Source: Hormiphora californensis (taxonomy: Eukaryota; Ctenophora; Tentaculata; Cydippida; Pleurobrachiidae). From it: a DNA stretch of 64,000 nt. Shown here one piece after another: positions 46,432 to 59,713 of the stretch. The first letter of the stretch is position 1. Every line of letters begins with the position of its first letter. Both the position numbers and the translations under genes were made by a program. The notes beneath the pieces are model-generated. The model searched no databases. It was not told the DNA's origin and saw nothing but the letters and a program-made list of their open reading frames with translations. The stretch is taken from assembly GCA_020137815.1 (NCBI GenBank), contig CM035356.1, forward strand, positions 1,400,232 to 1,464,231. Direction: 5' to 3'.

Positions 46432-47681
46432 ATCGGCTAAAAATAACGAAATTCTCAGAATTTCGGCAGGTGCACAGTTGCTCGACAGTCTATTTCTGGC
46501 TGCTATTTCTGGCTGCTATTTCTGGCTGCTAGACCTATTTGTGGCTGCTAGACCTATTTCTGGCTGCAAGCAGCCAGAAATAGGGTCTAGCAGCCAGAAA
46601 TAGGGTTTCTCTCACGTGATCTCTCTATCTCTGTATGGGATACGAGAGACGAATCGGTGAAGTGATTCGGTATCTGCAACTAATTGGGTATGGGATATGA
46701 GAGGCACCTCTTTTGTTTTACCGGTCCCCTAGCTCCCAACTTGAAATTTACGCCATCGACGCGAATATGTGTTATCACACCCATTGCGTCAAATCACCGA
46801 TAAACTGATCTCATATCACGCTGTGTAATATGTCGGGATAGCATAACCGATAACAGATCTCTTATCGTGTAACTTTTCATGCCTCGTGTCACAAACAAGG
46901 TGGGTGGGACCCATTATGACAATCCATTATAAAAGGCCAAATTTTTGACGTCAAGGCATCGCAATCAATTATGCCGCCACCGGACAGTTCCTATACCTTC
47001 TCTCCCACGAAATAAAACGACAAAACCACGAACACTCCTTGATCGGGAACAACATCGAGGAGGAGCCTCGACATTTGCTCCCTCTGTATGGAGGGAAGAC
47101 ACCAGCTTCAGGCCTGCCCTCTGAACAGGCCCACATCTCCGCTCCGGATCCTGCGGCGTTTCAACCTGTGTGCCTGCCGGGAGGTATCGAGGACCGTAAA
47201 CCTGGATCCGAATACGCACCATAGTGGACCAGTTCCTATGCGACCACCATCTTCCTCGCCAACACGTCCAGCAGCAGCGCCCGACTGAGGACAACACCAT
47301 ACTCGATCTGCAACTAATTTGGCAGGTCCCGTATCCCATACCCAATTAGTTGCAGATACCGAATCATTTCACCGATTCGTCTCCCGTATCCCATACCCAA
47401 TTAGTTGCAGATACCGAATTACTTCACCGATTCGTCTCTCGTATCCCATACAGAGATAGAGAGATCACGTGAGAGAAACCCTATTTCTGGCTGCTAAAAT
47501 CTATTTCTGGCTGCTTGCAGCCAGAAATAGGTCTAGCAGCCAGAAATAGGTCTAGCAGCCAGAAATAGGTCTTGCAGCCAGAAATAGGTCTTGCAGCCAG
47601 AAATAGCAGCCAGAAATAGCAGCCAGAAATAGACTGTCGAGCAACTGTGCACCTGCCAGAATTTCGTTATTTTTAGCCGAT
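46432..47681. mobile_element. 1.25 kb TIR element with 13-bp minisatellite in its arms
   Basis: Ends ATCGGCTAAAAATAACGAAA and inverse. Each arm contains runs of CTATTTCTGGCTG units and a block TATCTGCAACTAATTGGGTATG; the right arm has this block repeated. The core (about 46960-47290) is GC-richer than its surroundings and has short frames with Cys/Arg/Pro-rich sequence but no transposase I can recognise. Confidence 0.7.
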
Positions 47682-48033
47682 CTAAGGTCCTCTCCCAGTC
47701 ATGTAGTACCAAAGTTCTTTAATTTACTCAGAATTCTTTGACCCCCTGTTTTCTCTGAACAAAATAGTGCACACTGAGAGGGCACAATGTACATGTGCCC
47801 GGTGCATGTGTCTGGCACGTGCTTTCGTGCTGCTCCCTAGATAGATAAACAGATAGTGAGAGAGAGTGCGTGAGGGAGCTCCTGGGAGAGAGAGAGATAG
47901 ATGGAGAACGATCAAAATCAGAAAGTGATAATCTTAGAGAGTCGCGACTAAAGACACTCAGACACGAGATCTGATGTTTCTGTTGTTACAGTTGGAACAC
48001 ATGGACAGCGAGTTTCTCTCTCTCTCTCTCTCA

Positions 48034-48110
<77 letters not shown>

Positions 48111-48181
48111 TCTCTCTCTCACTCACTCTCTCTCCATCTCTCCCTCCCTCTCTCCCTCTCTCTCTCTCTCTATGCACCTTC

Positions 48182-48315
48182 AGATCGTTGATGATCCCTC
48201 TTTGCTACGTAATCGCCCTCGTAATGACTGTGATTATGTACAAGAATTAAAGAGAGTAACACGTGTGAAACAGAAAGATAAAGATAGATCTCAGTGGGTG
48301 TGGTCATCTCTCTAG
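48182..48315 (+). CDS. Possible 3'-terminal exon, unassigned
   Basis: After CT-rich DNA and a good acceptor (tgcaccttcag), an open frame IVDDPSLLRNRPRNDCDYVQ runs to a TAG at 48313-48315. It is in phase to follow the optional donor at the end of C/EBP exon 2, but is 5.6 kb away and has no family resemblance. Low confidence. Confidence 0.2.
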
Positions 48316-51300
48316 AAGTAGATCTATCTCTCTTCCTCACTCTTTATCTCTCACTCTTTATCTCTCATTGTATATTTTATGGGCGTGGTTGCTTGGTTGG
48401 TGCGTGGTGACGTTGGTGCAACTTTTGATACATTCACGCAACAAATGAAGATGCTGAAGGATTGAAACAAGGAAATATAGGTTGAAAGAAGGTCCCAGGA
48501 TTCAACGTCATCAGAATTATACGTCTCGAGCTCTCAGACAGCCCTTTAATTATGTGTCGTGGCATGGGGAGTGGGGAGCCATCATTATCATGCACAGGAA
48601 GACCGATGTCTTTCAACTAATATGAGCTATAATTTCACTTTTCAGATGCGCTCAATGCTCATCCATCTATCTCTTTCTACCTCCACTCTTCCCCTATCTT
48701 TCTTTCTCTCCCTATCTTTCTACCTTAGTACCTTCCCCTATCTTTCTGCCTCTCCCCTCTTCCCCTATCTTTCTACCTCTCCCCTCTTCCCCTATCTTTC
48801 AACCTCTCCACTACAACATTTAACATCCGCATATATTTGTGGTGGGAGCATTTCAGTGCACATGTGTCCCTTTGTTGGTTGAATTTATATTGCGGAAACA
48901 CACGGATCTGTGTGGTTCGAACACTTGACAGACTGGGGGAAGCAGACACGGTCTGTTAGAATTCAGGAGAGGGTGAGAAACAATCTCAGACAATTGTTGT
49001 AATTCCCCCTCTCGAGAGTTGGCATAAAGAATGGAATGAGCCGTCAATTCTTTGTACAAAATAATATGACCTTATTTTCGTGTCACTGGAATTTTATGTC
49101 TTTAGAAAAGTGAATGATGGTTTTTGAAAGAGGATGAAGGTTCTTTTGTCAATCAATAGCCAGCAACCAAAATGTTCTACCTGTATAACAGATGCACAAG
49201 CAAGTCTACTGAGATATTCTCCAATTTTTTTAAACGTTCTACCAGTTCTACAGGGTTGGGAGGACAAGAGCGTCTCTACATGAGTTGCTGATCCAGCTGT
49301 TTACGCTGGTGAATATCCTCAGTTACAGTAGACACGACTTGCTCGACCCTGCCGTGCGGGTTTGAACAAAGCAAGGCGCGACTAGGTTATCCCTCTACTC
49401 TTGTCTATCATTTGCTGCACTTTCCCTCTCACTGAAATGCCACTATTATTAGGTGCAGCTCAGCCCTTTGCACCTCCCACCAGCATGATGCCTCTCTAAT
49501 CGGGCAAACCACGTGGGGGGTAAAAATAGGGGCAGGTTTTTTTCTCTCTCTCTTTTTTCTCTCTCTCCCCCTTTTTTTTTTCCCCCCCCCCCCCCCAAGG
49601 GTTCCAGATCAAAACTGAGTCCCTTCCAACCCAGGGGGCGTGGAAACGATGAGATGAGAAGGGTGAGAGAAGAGGATAGTGAGGATAAAAAGGACAGAGG
49701 AAGCAGGACTGGAACATTTAAAAGGGCCACAGCTGCCCAGCAGAGTGTGATATTCCGAAATAAACCATCCGCTAATTTCCCCGCCCCCTTCCCCTTTTCT
49801 TCTCTTCTTCTTCTCTCTCCTTCTTTCCCCCTTTTTTCCCCCCTCCTCTCTCTTCCTCTCTATCCTCTCCCTCTCCTCTTCCCCCCACCCCTCTCTCCCT
49901 CTCTTCTCCAATTTTTCTTCTCACTCTTCTCCCTTCATGGATTAAATAATTTAAAAGGGAAAAAAAAAAGTTAAACGGGGGAAGCTAACACTTTTTGGGT
50001 TTCAACCCAAACACAAAAAGGGGTTTTCCAAAAAGCATTTTTCCCCTTCCCTCCCTCTCTCCCTCTCTTCCCCCTTTTCCTCCCTCCCTCTCCCCCTTCC
50101 GTCCCCCCCCCCCCCCCCCTCCCCCCTTTTTCCCAACTTCCATCAGTTCAACTCCTTCTTGGGCCCTCTAAAGGTTGGCGGGGGGGTTCCTTCTTGTTTT
50201 CTCGCCGTCGCTCTTTCTTAAAAAACCCCCCATTTACACCCCTCCTGTTTGACCCCAATAAGGAATTGGGCCCCCTTCCTTCAATTTTTCAACTCCCTCG
50301 GTTGATTAGAGAGAATTTAACAAACTAGCCATTCAGCCCCCAATTGGACGAAGGGCCCCCCTTTTGCGTAAAATTTTCATGAAAATGCATTACCAACCAT
50401 TCGAGACTAGAGGGTAACAGGAAAATGGAAATATCGACTTAAAATGATAGAAAAGAAAGGGTAAAAGAGGGTAACTCGGAACACATATTTTTACCATTTT
50501 TTATCTACTTGTGAAAGTCAGCACAGAGAGAGAGACACACGGTTATTGGTAAGTGCAGTCACTTTGGTCCACTCCAGAGAATTATTCTCGTATGAATTGT
50601 GGAGACTAGATTCCTCAGCGTGTGTAGTCCCTTGTAGCTCGACTACTCAATAACTGGTTTCTGACGCACGAACCGCGTCACACGCACACATTACACAAAC
50701 CATAACTTGCTAAAATGGAACTTTTACTTTCTTTCTCTCTCCTTCTCTCTCTCTTTCTTCTCTTTCCCTCCCTCCCTCTCTATATCCTTTCTCTCATCAA
50801 ATCCTAAAGATACCTCCATATGTCACCCCTCGATGTGATCTTTATTTCTTACGTAATGCGTCGCTTCATTAAATTGGTATCTGAGAGGGTTTCTCCGTCG
50901 CTGCCTCACCATCTATTATCGATGCGTATTATAATTATATTTTCATGGAACTTTTTATGCTTCTAAAATGACAATGTAAACCCACCCTAACCTGAAATGA
51001 AAGGGAGTGTCTCACTCTATAGAATTCTCTCCTTAGAACGACACACGCTAAAAGGATCGAAAGAAGAAAGGGGGTATGTGGTAACGAGCTGTCAATGTCA
51101 TATTTTCAGAATCAATCAAAGGAGTCGAAGAATAAGAGAAAGGGAGTGTACTGCTGCTGCTGTCAGCTTGTGTCCAGTCTTCTTCTTCTCTCACTCCACA
51201 GTGCAGCCTGGGGGGGGGACAACTAGTCGACTGCCCCCACTTGTCTCAAGTAATTTGACTCTTGCACCTGTCAGCTAGTGTCCATCTACATATGCTGCTA

Positions 51301-51423
51301 CAGCAGCTGTAAGAGAATAGAGATCCATTGTAGTCTGGGGCTGACTTCAGGTTGAAAAGAAATTGGAAATGGGTCATTCCTATATTCTTTACAAATGTAA
51401 AGGAGGGTTAGAACTTAGAACAT

Positions 51424-51558
51424 AACAAAGGAAGGACATGAGATGTTTTGGAGGAAAAAACTGAGAATTCATTCTGGGAATGAATGATATTAAATATTCA
51501 TTCCCAGAATGAATTCTCAGTTTTTTCCTCCAAAACATTTCATGTCCTTCCACTTTGT
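51424..51558. mobile_element. Small palindrome (fold-back)
   Basis: Arms AAGGAAGGACATGAGATG... and inverse; GAATTCATTCTGGGAATGAAT and its complement meet at a 15-bp loop. The preceding AAATGTAAAGGAGGGTTAGA also occurs near 31557 and 59940, perhaps marking a family end. Confidence 0.65.
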
Positions 51559-51751
51559 CAGGGCATCGGCATGACTGCATATTCTCTCGCGGTCAGAACA
51601 TTGGCCTGAAAGCTCCCAGTGAGGTTGGATGGCGGTTGTTTAGCTCTATGAGGGTTCACTAAGGCTGGATGGCAGTACACATAACAGAAGATTTGGCTAT
51701 CAACGCCGCTCTTACCACCTGTCTCCTACTGGGACCGATCATAGGGCTGAT

Positions 51752-51807
<56 letters not shown>

Positions 51808-51911
51808 TTTTTCCACGCTCAGAGTCATTGTCCCCTGTTTACTGTTTAGTGCTGTACCGCATGCACTTATAACGCTGGTGGTGCTTTATTTAGCGTGGCT
51901 TACAATCTTTT

Positions 51912-51943
<32 letters not shown>

Positions 51944-51952
51944 ACTATCTCA

Positions 51953-52027
<75 letters not shown>

Positions 52028-52450
52028 GACATCTCTCTCGTTCTTTTTTGAGATCGAAGTCAAAGTGGTGAGCTATTGTTGTCTTACTATGATCGAACAG
52101 TGTACTCATTGTGTACGCACACAGTACACGGTACATAACATTAAAAGTACCATGTGGGTAATAAGAAGAAATGCTGAATTCGGTACCTTTCTACTTAGAA
52201 TTTAAAAGTGGATGGAGCAAACAAATTTATATTTAAGTAGTACGGAATTCGGGTAACATGTATAATGAGTAATGGATAAAAATAGAAATACAGATGCTAG
52301 GTAGATCTATCAAATCCCAACAACTCAAACTGTTAAAGTTGCAAGACGTCAGTTTATGTCTGTCTGGCGGCGCCAGACCCCGATTTGTGCGCCCAGATGG
52401 GGTCTGCGGGGCCAGACAGGTTTATATCTGTTTAGGATTTTACCATTTAA

Positions 52451-53840
52451 GGGTACGCTAACCAAAATTTTTTTTCGAGTGCAGGGAAATCTCTCACCGT
52501 AGGGTTGTAGGCCATGCCAAGGAGACCTCAAATATGCAATTTGAGCTCTCAAGTCGAATTCATATTTTTGCTACAGCTGCTTGAAAAATGAACTGAAAAT
52601 AAGTTTTTGGCATCTCAAAAATTTTTTTTTAAAGATAGGAGCATGAAAATTTGGGGATTTGAAGACGACATGAAGGTGAATAACCACAAAAATTTTTTTT
52701 GCAATCCGAGCTGATTTCCGGTCCTGAGATGGATTTCTTTTTTTCCACTTTAACGCCCTATTTGGCAAAGTTCCGAAAACATTTGAAAGCTGTAAATTGG
52801 TGAAAAGTTGCGTCTAACGATTCTCTATATGGCCATAAATTTTGGGCGCGTCCTTATTTGAGATAAGCTGTACAGAGTTTTTTTTGTGAAAGCCGTCATT
52901 TCAGAAATAAATAAATTCCCTGTATCTCAAAAACGGTTGATCGTAGAGACCTGAGACTATCCTTAAACGATTCAGAGGGTCCGATTTTGGGGGGGTCTTC
53001 TAAGAGACATTTTGCTCCTACTTCAACCGTTTTTGCTGTAATTGCGAAAAACAAATTCTATGAAAAGGGCAAAAGCTAAACTCCAATATCCTGTAATTAG
53101 GGAATTTTAGCTAAGAAAGGACCGAAACTATGGAAAAATGTTTAACGAGCTAATTCATTCACTATTTGGTCCATATGGGTCACTATAATCACCAAAAACA
53201 AAATCACAAAAAATCCACGATGGCGAAGATGGGTTTTTGTTTTTCGCAATTACAGCAAAAACGGTTGAAGTAGGAGCAAAATGTCTCTCAGAAGACCCCC
53301 CCAAAATCGGACCTTCTGAATCGTTTAAGCATAGTCTTAGGTCTCTACGATCAACCGTTTTTGATATACAGGGAATTTATTTATTTCTGAAATGACGGCT
53401 TTCACAAAAAAAACTCTGTACAGCTTATCTCAAATAAGGACGCGCCCAAAATTTATGGCCATATAGAGAATCGTTAGACGCAACTTTTCACCAATTTACA
53501 GCTTTCAAATGTTTTCGGAACTTTGCCAAATAGGGCGTTAAAGTGGAAAAAAAGAAATCCATCTCAGGACCGGAAATCAGCTCGGATTGCAAAAAAAATT
53601 TTTGTGGTTATTCACCTTCATGTCGTCTTCAAATCCCCAAATTTTCATGCTCCTATCTTTAAAAAAAATTTTTTGAGATGCCAAAAACTTATTTTCAGTT
53701 CATTTTTCAAGCAGCTGTAGCAAAAATATGAATTCGACTTGAGAGCTCAAATTGCATATTTGAGGTCTCCTTGGCATGGCCTACAACCCTACGGTGAGAG
53801 ATTTCCCTGCACTCGAAAAAAATTTTTGGTTAGCGTACCC
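52451..53840. mobile_element. 1.39 kb near-perfect palindrome with TTAA target duplication
   Basis: TTAA (52447-52450) GGGTACGCTAACCAAAA ... TTTTGGTTAGCGTACCC TTAA (53841-53844). Arms of about 600 bp are almost identical and surround a loop of about 180 bp. The same 65-codon frame (MPNRALKWKKRNPSQDRKSA...) is present in both arms, a consequence of the palindrome and not evidence for a gene. TTAA plus GGG/CCC tips suits a piggyBac-mobilised MITE. Confidence 0.85.
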
Positions 53841-55384
53841 TTAACCACCCTCCGAATTTAAAGGGGTTACTTCTCAGCAGGGATATCTGTCTGTTAGAAT
53901 TGAAGGTAGCTGAAGACATGAAGATAGTGGGGGCCACTATAGGGGACCCCCCATCTGTTCTCGTGTGTATATCAGAGTAGACTCAGGCATTCAGCTGAAG
54001 AAAAATTATTACGTATTTCATTTCATCTTTCTAGTTTGATTCTTGACGTTTCAACCACTCATTTCAGTGTTCAAGGTTGAGTGACTCTTTAAATGGTTAT
54101 CTTCGAGGGATAGAGAGTGATAGAGGGGGATAGAGAGATAGAGAGGGATGCGAATGGGAGCTCCGGAGTTTTCTAGTCATCCAGTTATGGGATGTACTAT
54201 GCGTCGCACATATTGCGAGCTAACATTTTGTTAGAGAATCTCCAACGATAAAGGTAGTTGCAGCAGAGGGGCAGAAAGATGATATTACCAAAAAGGGTGA
54301 AAGAGAACTGAAGAATGAGCGGGGGAGAGGGTGAAGGTCCGAGGAAGGGAGAGAGGGTGATTGAGAGAAAGATAGAGAGGGTGATTGAGAGAAAGATAGA
54401 GAGGGTGATTGAGAGAAAGATAGAGAGATGAAGGGAGAAAAACAGGAAAAAAGAGAGAGAATATTAACATTGCGTTCTTGCTGACTATATATTTCGTTCA
54501 CGACCCCTTCACCACCTTATACAGGCTAATTCAGGTATTGGAGCTATATATAATTTAGAACTTCAGTTGCTCTCTTCATCTCTTTTTTATCCCTCTCTAT
54601 CTCTTATCCACTATCTCTTATCTATATATTTCTCTCTCTTTCTCTAGTTTTCACTGAAACAAGAACATCAAAAATCTATTTTTCTCTCTAAACATCAGAG
54701 ACCAGGAGGCAGAATCAACTGATAAACTTTTCATCATATCCTCTTCTCCTTTTGCTTCTTCATCTCCCCTTTTCTCTTTATCCATCTCCCACTACTCACG
54801 TTCTCTATACACAATACCCACACACAACATCAAGGCTTATTGAATTGACACGTGTTGGCTTCATATTGCCTTTTTAGGTTAAAGTGAATGGAGCAGCAGC
54901 TGCACTCAAAAGATCCAATAAAGTTTTACATCTCACCATCTCTCTATTATATATCTACTCTCTTTCTCTATAATACTTATCTTTTTGAAGTTATTTTTGG
55001 ACATGTCACGATTATAATTCCCCTACCTCCACCCATGATCACACGGTGGCACCAGCTTTTCAATATTCTATGATAATTATGGAAGCTGGGGTCACATAGG
55101 AGAGATATTTGTTTTCATTATTATCAAGATCATAATTATTATGCGAATAGAACCACAGCCCCTCTCATTTGCCTACGCAGACCCTTGAATTGTAGCGTGG
55201 ATGCACAGTTTCATCAGGCGACTCACCACAGATGGTAGTATCTGAGGACTAAAAGGCGTTGGATTGAAGTACAGTGATGCATTGAATTATTCCAACAATA
55301 CCGCGAACCGGGCAGCAGGCCAGTAGAAGAGAATTGAAGGAAAGGGGGAGCAGAGCCAAGATAAAATAATAGGGGAGAAGATTT

Positions 55385-55454
<70 letters not shown>

Positions 55455-57280
55455 CAATTGAAGTTTCTAAATAGTTTCAGCTGTTTGAAAAGGTATGGAG
55501 AACATGTCCGGGATTAAATGAAACAATTAGGTACTCATAATTGTACTGAAATTCAGTCAAGAAATTCATTCTGCAGAACGAATTTCTTGACTGAATTTCA
55601 GTATAGAATTCTTTGTTAAATGCACTTTGTGAGACTATTTAATAGTCCAAGACATGGACTCCGGACTCCATGTCTCATGGTTTTACAGTATCACTCGGTT
55701 TTTCTGTGCAATGCATCACTTGAATCACTTAACTTGACACAGTCCACACTTTGCAAGTATGAACAATTTAACACACCATCATTTCACCAGGTCAACATTT
55801 ACAGACGGGTCCTGCACGTGGGTCAAGGGGGACTGGGAGCTATTGTTATGTATCCATAGACTAAAGAGCGATATGGGGAGATATATATTATATACTATAG
55901 AACACGCCACGCTATAGAGTCGCATGCCACGATCTAAAGACAACATAATTGGTGAGAGAGAGAGAGATAGAGAGAGATATGATGACCACGCCCTATTTGC
56001 ACAACCGTTGGATATAAAGCGATACTATATTTATATCGAGCTATTATAATGATTAGCGCTCTACAGCATATATGTGTGACGTCACATGTTACGTCATTTG
56101 CTGTGGACACAACACATGACGTACTTTACAATTACTGTATTGTATTGTTCCACAGCAGAGAGAGAGAGAGACAGCGGGAACAATGACTTGCTAGACCACC
56201 CGGCACATGATAGGGCCAAAAGTAGAAACATACTTTTGGGTCAATTTAATGAAGCATATAATCAGTATTCACAGATTCCCCATCTCCTTACCACCTCCAT
56301 GAACTCCCTTGCAGATCTTTCTTTCTCACAGCTATGCAGATTCTCAATTTTCACTTTCAAGGCGATTATATTGTATTGATGTGAGAAATATAATAGCAAG
56401 ATAATTATGTGTTAGATCGATCTCCACTATATGTTCTCAGAGACAGATCAGAGAGAGAGAGAGAGAGGGGGAGAGTTATTTTGTCTACACATGGAGCGTG
56501 TGATTATGTGACTCTGACAACACGTGCATGTATCTGAAATGGGAACACGAGAGAGATCATGAAACACACATGGACTTGGTTTGTCGTAAATGCTGTATAT
56601 TGGTACTCGACTACTCATGGGCCAACCCCACTGCAGTGCAGCAGTCTCTTCCAAGTCACAAAGAAATAAATATACAGTCTTGATGGTCACTAGTTATACT
56701 CGTAAGGGGGACAGTTCTCTCATAGTGTGGTATATTATAGTCCAGCTGGAACAGCCTCTTCAATTCCTATTGAATTTGTCGACAGCAGCTGTACTATATT
56801 ACTATTAGTAATAGCTGTGCTGTACCATTCCAAGGTACTGTTACGTATGACGAATAACGAACTCGATTTTTAGCTGCCGTACGAGGGATAATAGACAAAA
56901 GAAGGGAATGTGCGACCATCATTCTTAAATAATTTTGGTTGGTTTGGTGCATAGAGATTAAAAAGTGATAATAGTTAGAATCAGCAAGAAATAAATTCGG
57001 TTGGTATCAATGCAGCTATTATAATTCTCTTCGCTATGTTGAACTCACATAGTTCTCTCCTATCATATGCTTCTGTCCCAAAATAATGCATCTCCCCCAT
57101 TTTCTCTATTTACTCGTCCCCTTTCACTGCAGAGCGATCCATTCATTCATTCTCTATTTCTCTAATAACTGCATGTAGTGTGTGCACCTGCTGTACTGCA
57201 CTGGTGAATCTGTGCAGGTATATACTAGCTTTCCAGAGTCTTACAAGACAGGATCTGTACTGACTCTCTACCCATCGCTC

Positions 57281-57369
<89 letters not shown>

Positions 57370-58653
57370 TCTCTCTCTCTATCTATCTCTCCATATGTTT
57401 CTGTTTCTTTTATCATGCCCTACGTCACAATATTCATGATATTGCCTATTTTTTCATCACCTTTTCTTTCTATCTCGAAGGAACCGCATTTTTCAATGTT
57501 ATAGACAGGAAAAAATCCTTCAACCCTCCCTCTCTCTCTCTTTCTCTCTCTCTCACTCTCTCGCTCTCCCTCTCCTACATTTTCTCTTCTAGGCAGTGGG
57601 CACACACTGATAGCCGACCACTATTGAGGCACGTTTCCTGCTTATTGACAGATGACTATCATGAATTCATTTCTTTTCCATGTTTGTACACACAACTATT
57701 TCACTACATCCCAAAAATAACAATTCCAATGATCCCTATTATCCCAAAGTTATCCGGGCTACCACAATTATGTGTATTCAAAGGATAATGAGAAACTATC
57801 ACTTTTACCAATGATAATATGATCGTGTATTGAGTTTAGATTGGATGGGATTGGATTCTGACTCACGACAAAACACTTTATTCAACTGGTCCTACCATTA
57901 TACCGGCCATTCTAGCAACTTACAGCTTCAATAAGCGACCCAATTGACAGGGCCCACGACACGGAATTTTGGTAAATCCTATGAGGGCCAGCCCCCTCCC
58001 GCCCTGCAAGATGCTCCAATAATTCTATTATAATCCATTAGCAGGTTCTCTGCGGATCTGTAGATGCTTACAAAAATCTATAAACTAGTGGCATTCTCAT
58101 AGGATTCCGGTTTGTATTTAATTGACCTGCATCAGAGCTTTTATTTACCTACAGGAGCTGCTCCATCTGTGGAGCTCCAGCTGGGGATATATTTGTTTTC
58201 ATACACGTGCAGGGGGGATATATCAACAGCACATGTGGCATTATGTACCATGCAGCAGCAGCTCTGTGATTCGTGCACCATCTCACTAATTATACACTAC
58301 ATCCCTTAATGATATGATCTTTTGCACATGATATATATATAGTGGCCCCATTCTCTCAATCTCACAGTCACTCTACCTCACAGTCACTCTTCATCCATGT
58401 ATCTTTCTCTCACTCTCACTCTCTGAGAGTCTCTCTCTTCATCTCTACTATATTATCATACTGACGAGCCCTTTCTCTCTCATATTCTTGCCTTCCCTCC
58501 CCAACCACTCGCAGCTTCCATCCCCCACATGTATCAGTGGCCGGTTACCGGTATGCACACAAAGTAATGTTTCCCTCATGATACCATCACTCACATATAC
58601 CCCCCCCCTGATAAACTAAATACACACCTTCAATTTTGCATCCCCCCTTCCCC
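53841..58653. other. Gene-free region
   Basis: GA tracts at 55389-55451, CT tracts at 57285-57390, a tandem GAGAAAGATAGAGAGGGTGATT repeat at about 54355-54425 and a palindrome at 55544-55603. No exon supported on either strand. Confidence 0.5.
55544..55603. repeat. 60-bp near-perfect palindrome
   Basis: TACTGAAATTCAGTCAAGAA and its complement around a centre CATTCTGCAGAACG. Probably the smallest of the fold-back elements. Confidence 0.7.
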
Positions 58654-59007
58654 ATGGCGGCTACCTCTTCCTCCAGCAACCATTTCCTTCCCTGCACCCT
58701 CACACGAAGCTTCCCACGGGTGAGAGGTAAATCTTCCTAGTTATTATAACTCTAGAAATGTCTTAATACTCAGAATCAGATAAGGGGGGCTCTTGATGGA
58801 GTAGTTGTCCTGGAATCAATCTCGCCCTACTACTCACTTCCCCGACTTAACGAGATAGCTATACCCAACTCTCTCCGTTACTTATCTTGCACCGCACTCA
58901 GAGGAAGACTAGAGAGGTATAAGGAGAGACTTAAAGAGGATATCCAACTTTGTAGACGGTCTGTCTCTAAAGATTGGTTACGAAGTCACTCTTATTATTG
59001 CATATAG
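58654..59007 (+). CDS. Candidate small two-exon gene, 99 aa, unknown function
   Basis: ATG 58654 (MAATSSSSNHFLPCTLTRSF) to a consensus donor CGG|GTGAGA at 58719/58720, a 54-bp intron ending tactcag, then exon 58774-59007 in phase 0 to TAG. The second exon has no start codon but is fully open for 77 codons with ordinary composition: PYYSLPRLNEIAIPNSLRYL, then a basic amphipathic stretch RGRLERYKERLKEDIQLCRR. The segment IPNSLRYLSCTALRGRL faintly recalls the BC-box half of a SOCS box. Possibly the end of a longer gene. No family can be named. Confidence 0.4.
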
Positions 59008-59426
59008 GGGTAACTTTTAAGAAAGTGTTTCGGGGGGGGGGGGGGGGGCTAGTTATGCGTACTAGCTCAGCTATAATTATAGCTAGCTTGTGACACAGTA
59101 ATAGAATAGCTAGGGTTAATGATACGCTGTCTGACCGTAAATAAAGAGACTATTGTCAAGGTAATATAGAGCTGTATAATATAGCTGTAACCAGTGTTCC
59201 GCTCCTTTTAGCCCTCCACCCCACCCCTCTCCCTCCCTCAATGGAGAGATAGCAGGGTTTACGTAGCTACAGTCGAGACTGCTCAATTTAGATCAAACTT
59301 CTTTCCCTCCTCTCTCGTGACACTCTGACAGTGACAGTATCGTCGCGACACTCAATGCAGTCACTGGAGCATGGGCAGTGGGAGAGAGATATAGATATTA
59401 TGGTGGATAATGGAGAGAGAGAGAGA

Positions 59427-59481
<55 letters not shown>

Positions 59482-59671
59482 GGATAGAGAGAGTAGTGAG
59501 ATAAATGACAGGGACTGAGGGAGACTAAATTAAAAGTAATAGAACGGAGGAAAGAGGTGATCTCTTTAAAAAAAGGGGGGCCTGGGCTTAACTCCTTTAA
59601 TGGGCTGCCAGGGAATATAGAGAAGGTGGGACTAGAAGAGCTTATTAAAAAGAAGCGCTATCTCTCTCTCT

Positions 59672-59713
<42 letters not shown>

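Larger units (their letters stand above)
47682..52450. other. Gene-free, low-complexity region
   Basis: (CT)n at 48004-48115, a candidate exon at 48182 (listed separately), homopolymer-rich sequence at 49540-50350, a fold-back at 51424-51558, (GA)n at 51756-51804 and (CT)n at 51920-52024. No other gene supported. Confidence 0.5.

Noticed and set aside
46965-47345. Cys/Trp/Arg-rich - strand frame as a transposase or zinc-knuckle protein
   Set aside because: The Cys spacing fits no zinc motif and the frame is not better than its alternatives; kept only as core of a TIR element.
52571-53720. Identical 65-aa frames in opposite orientation as a possible duplicated gene
   Set aside because: They are the two arms of one palindromic element; no homology and AT/homopolymer-rich coding.
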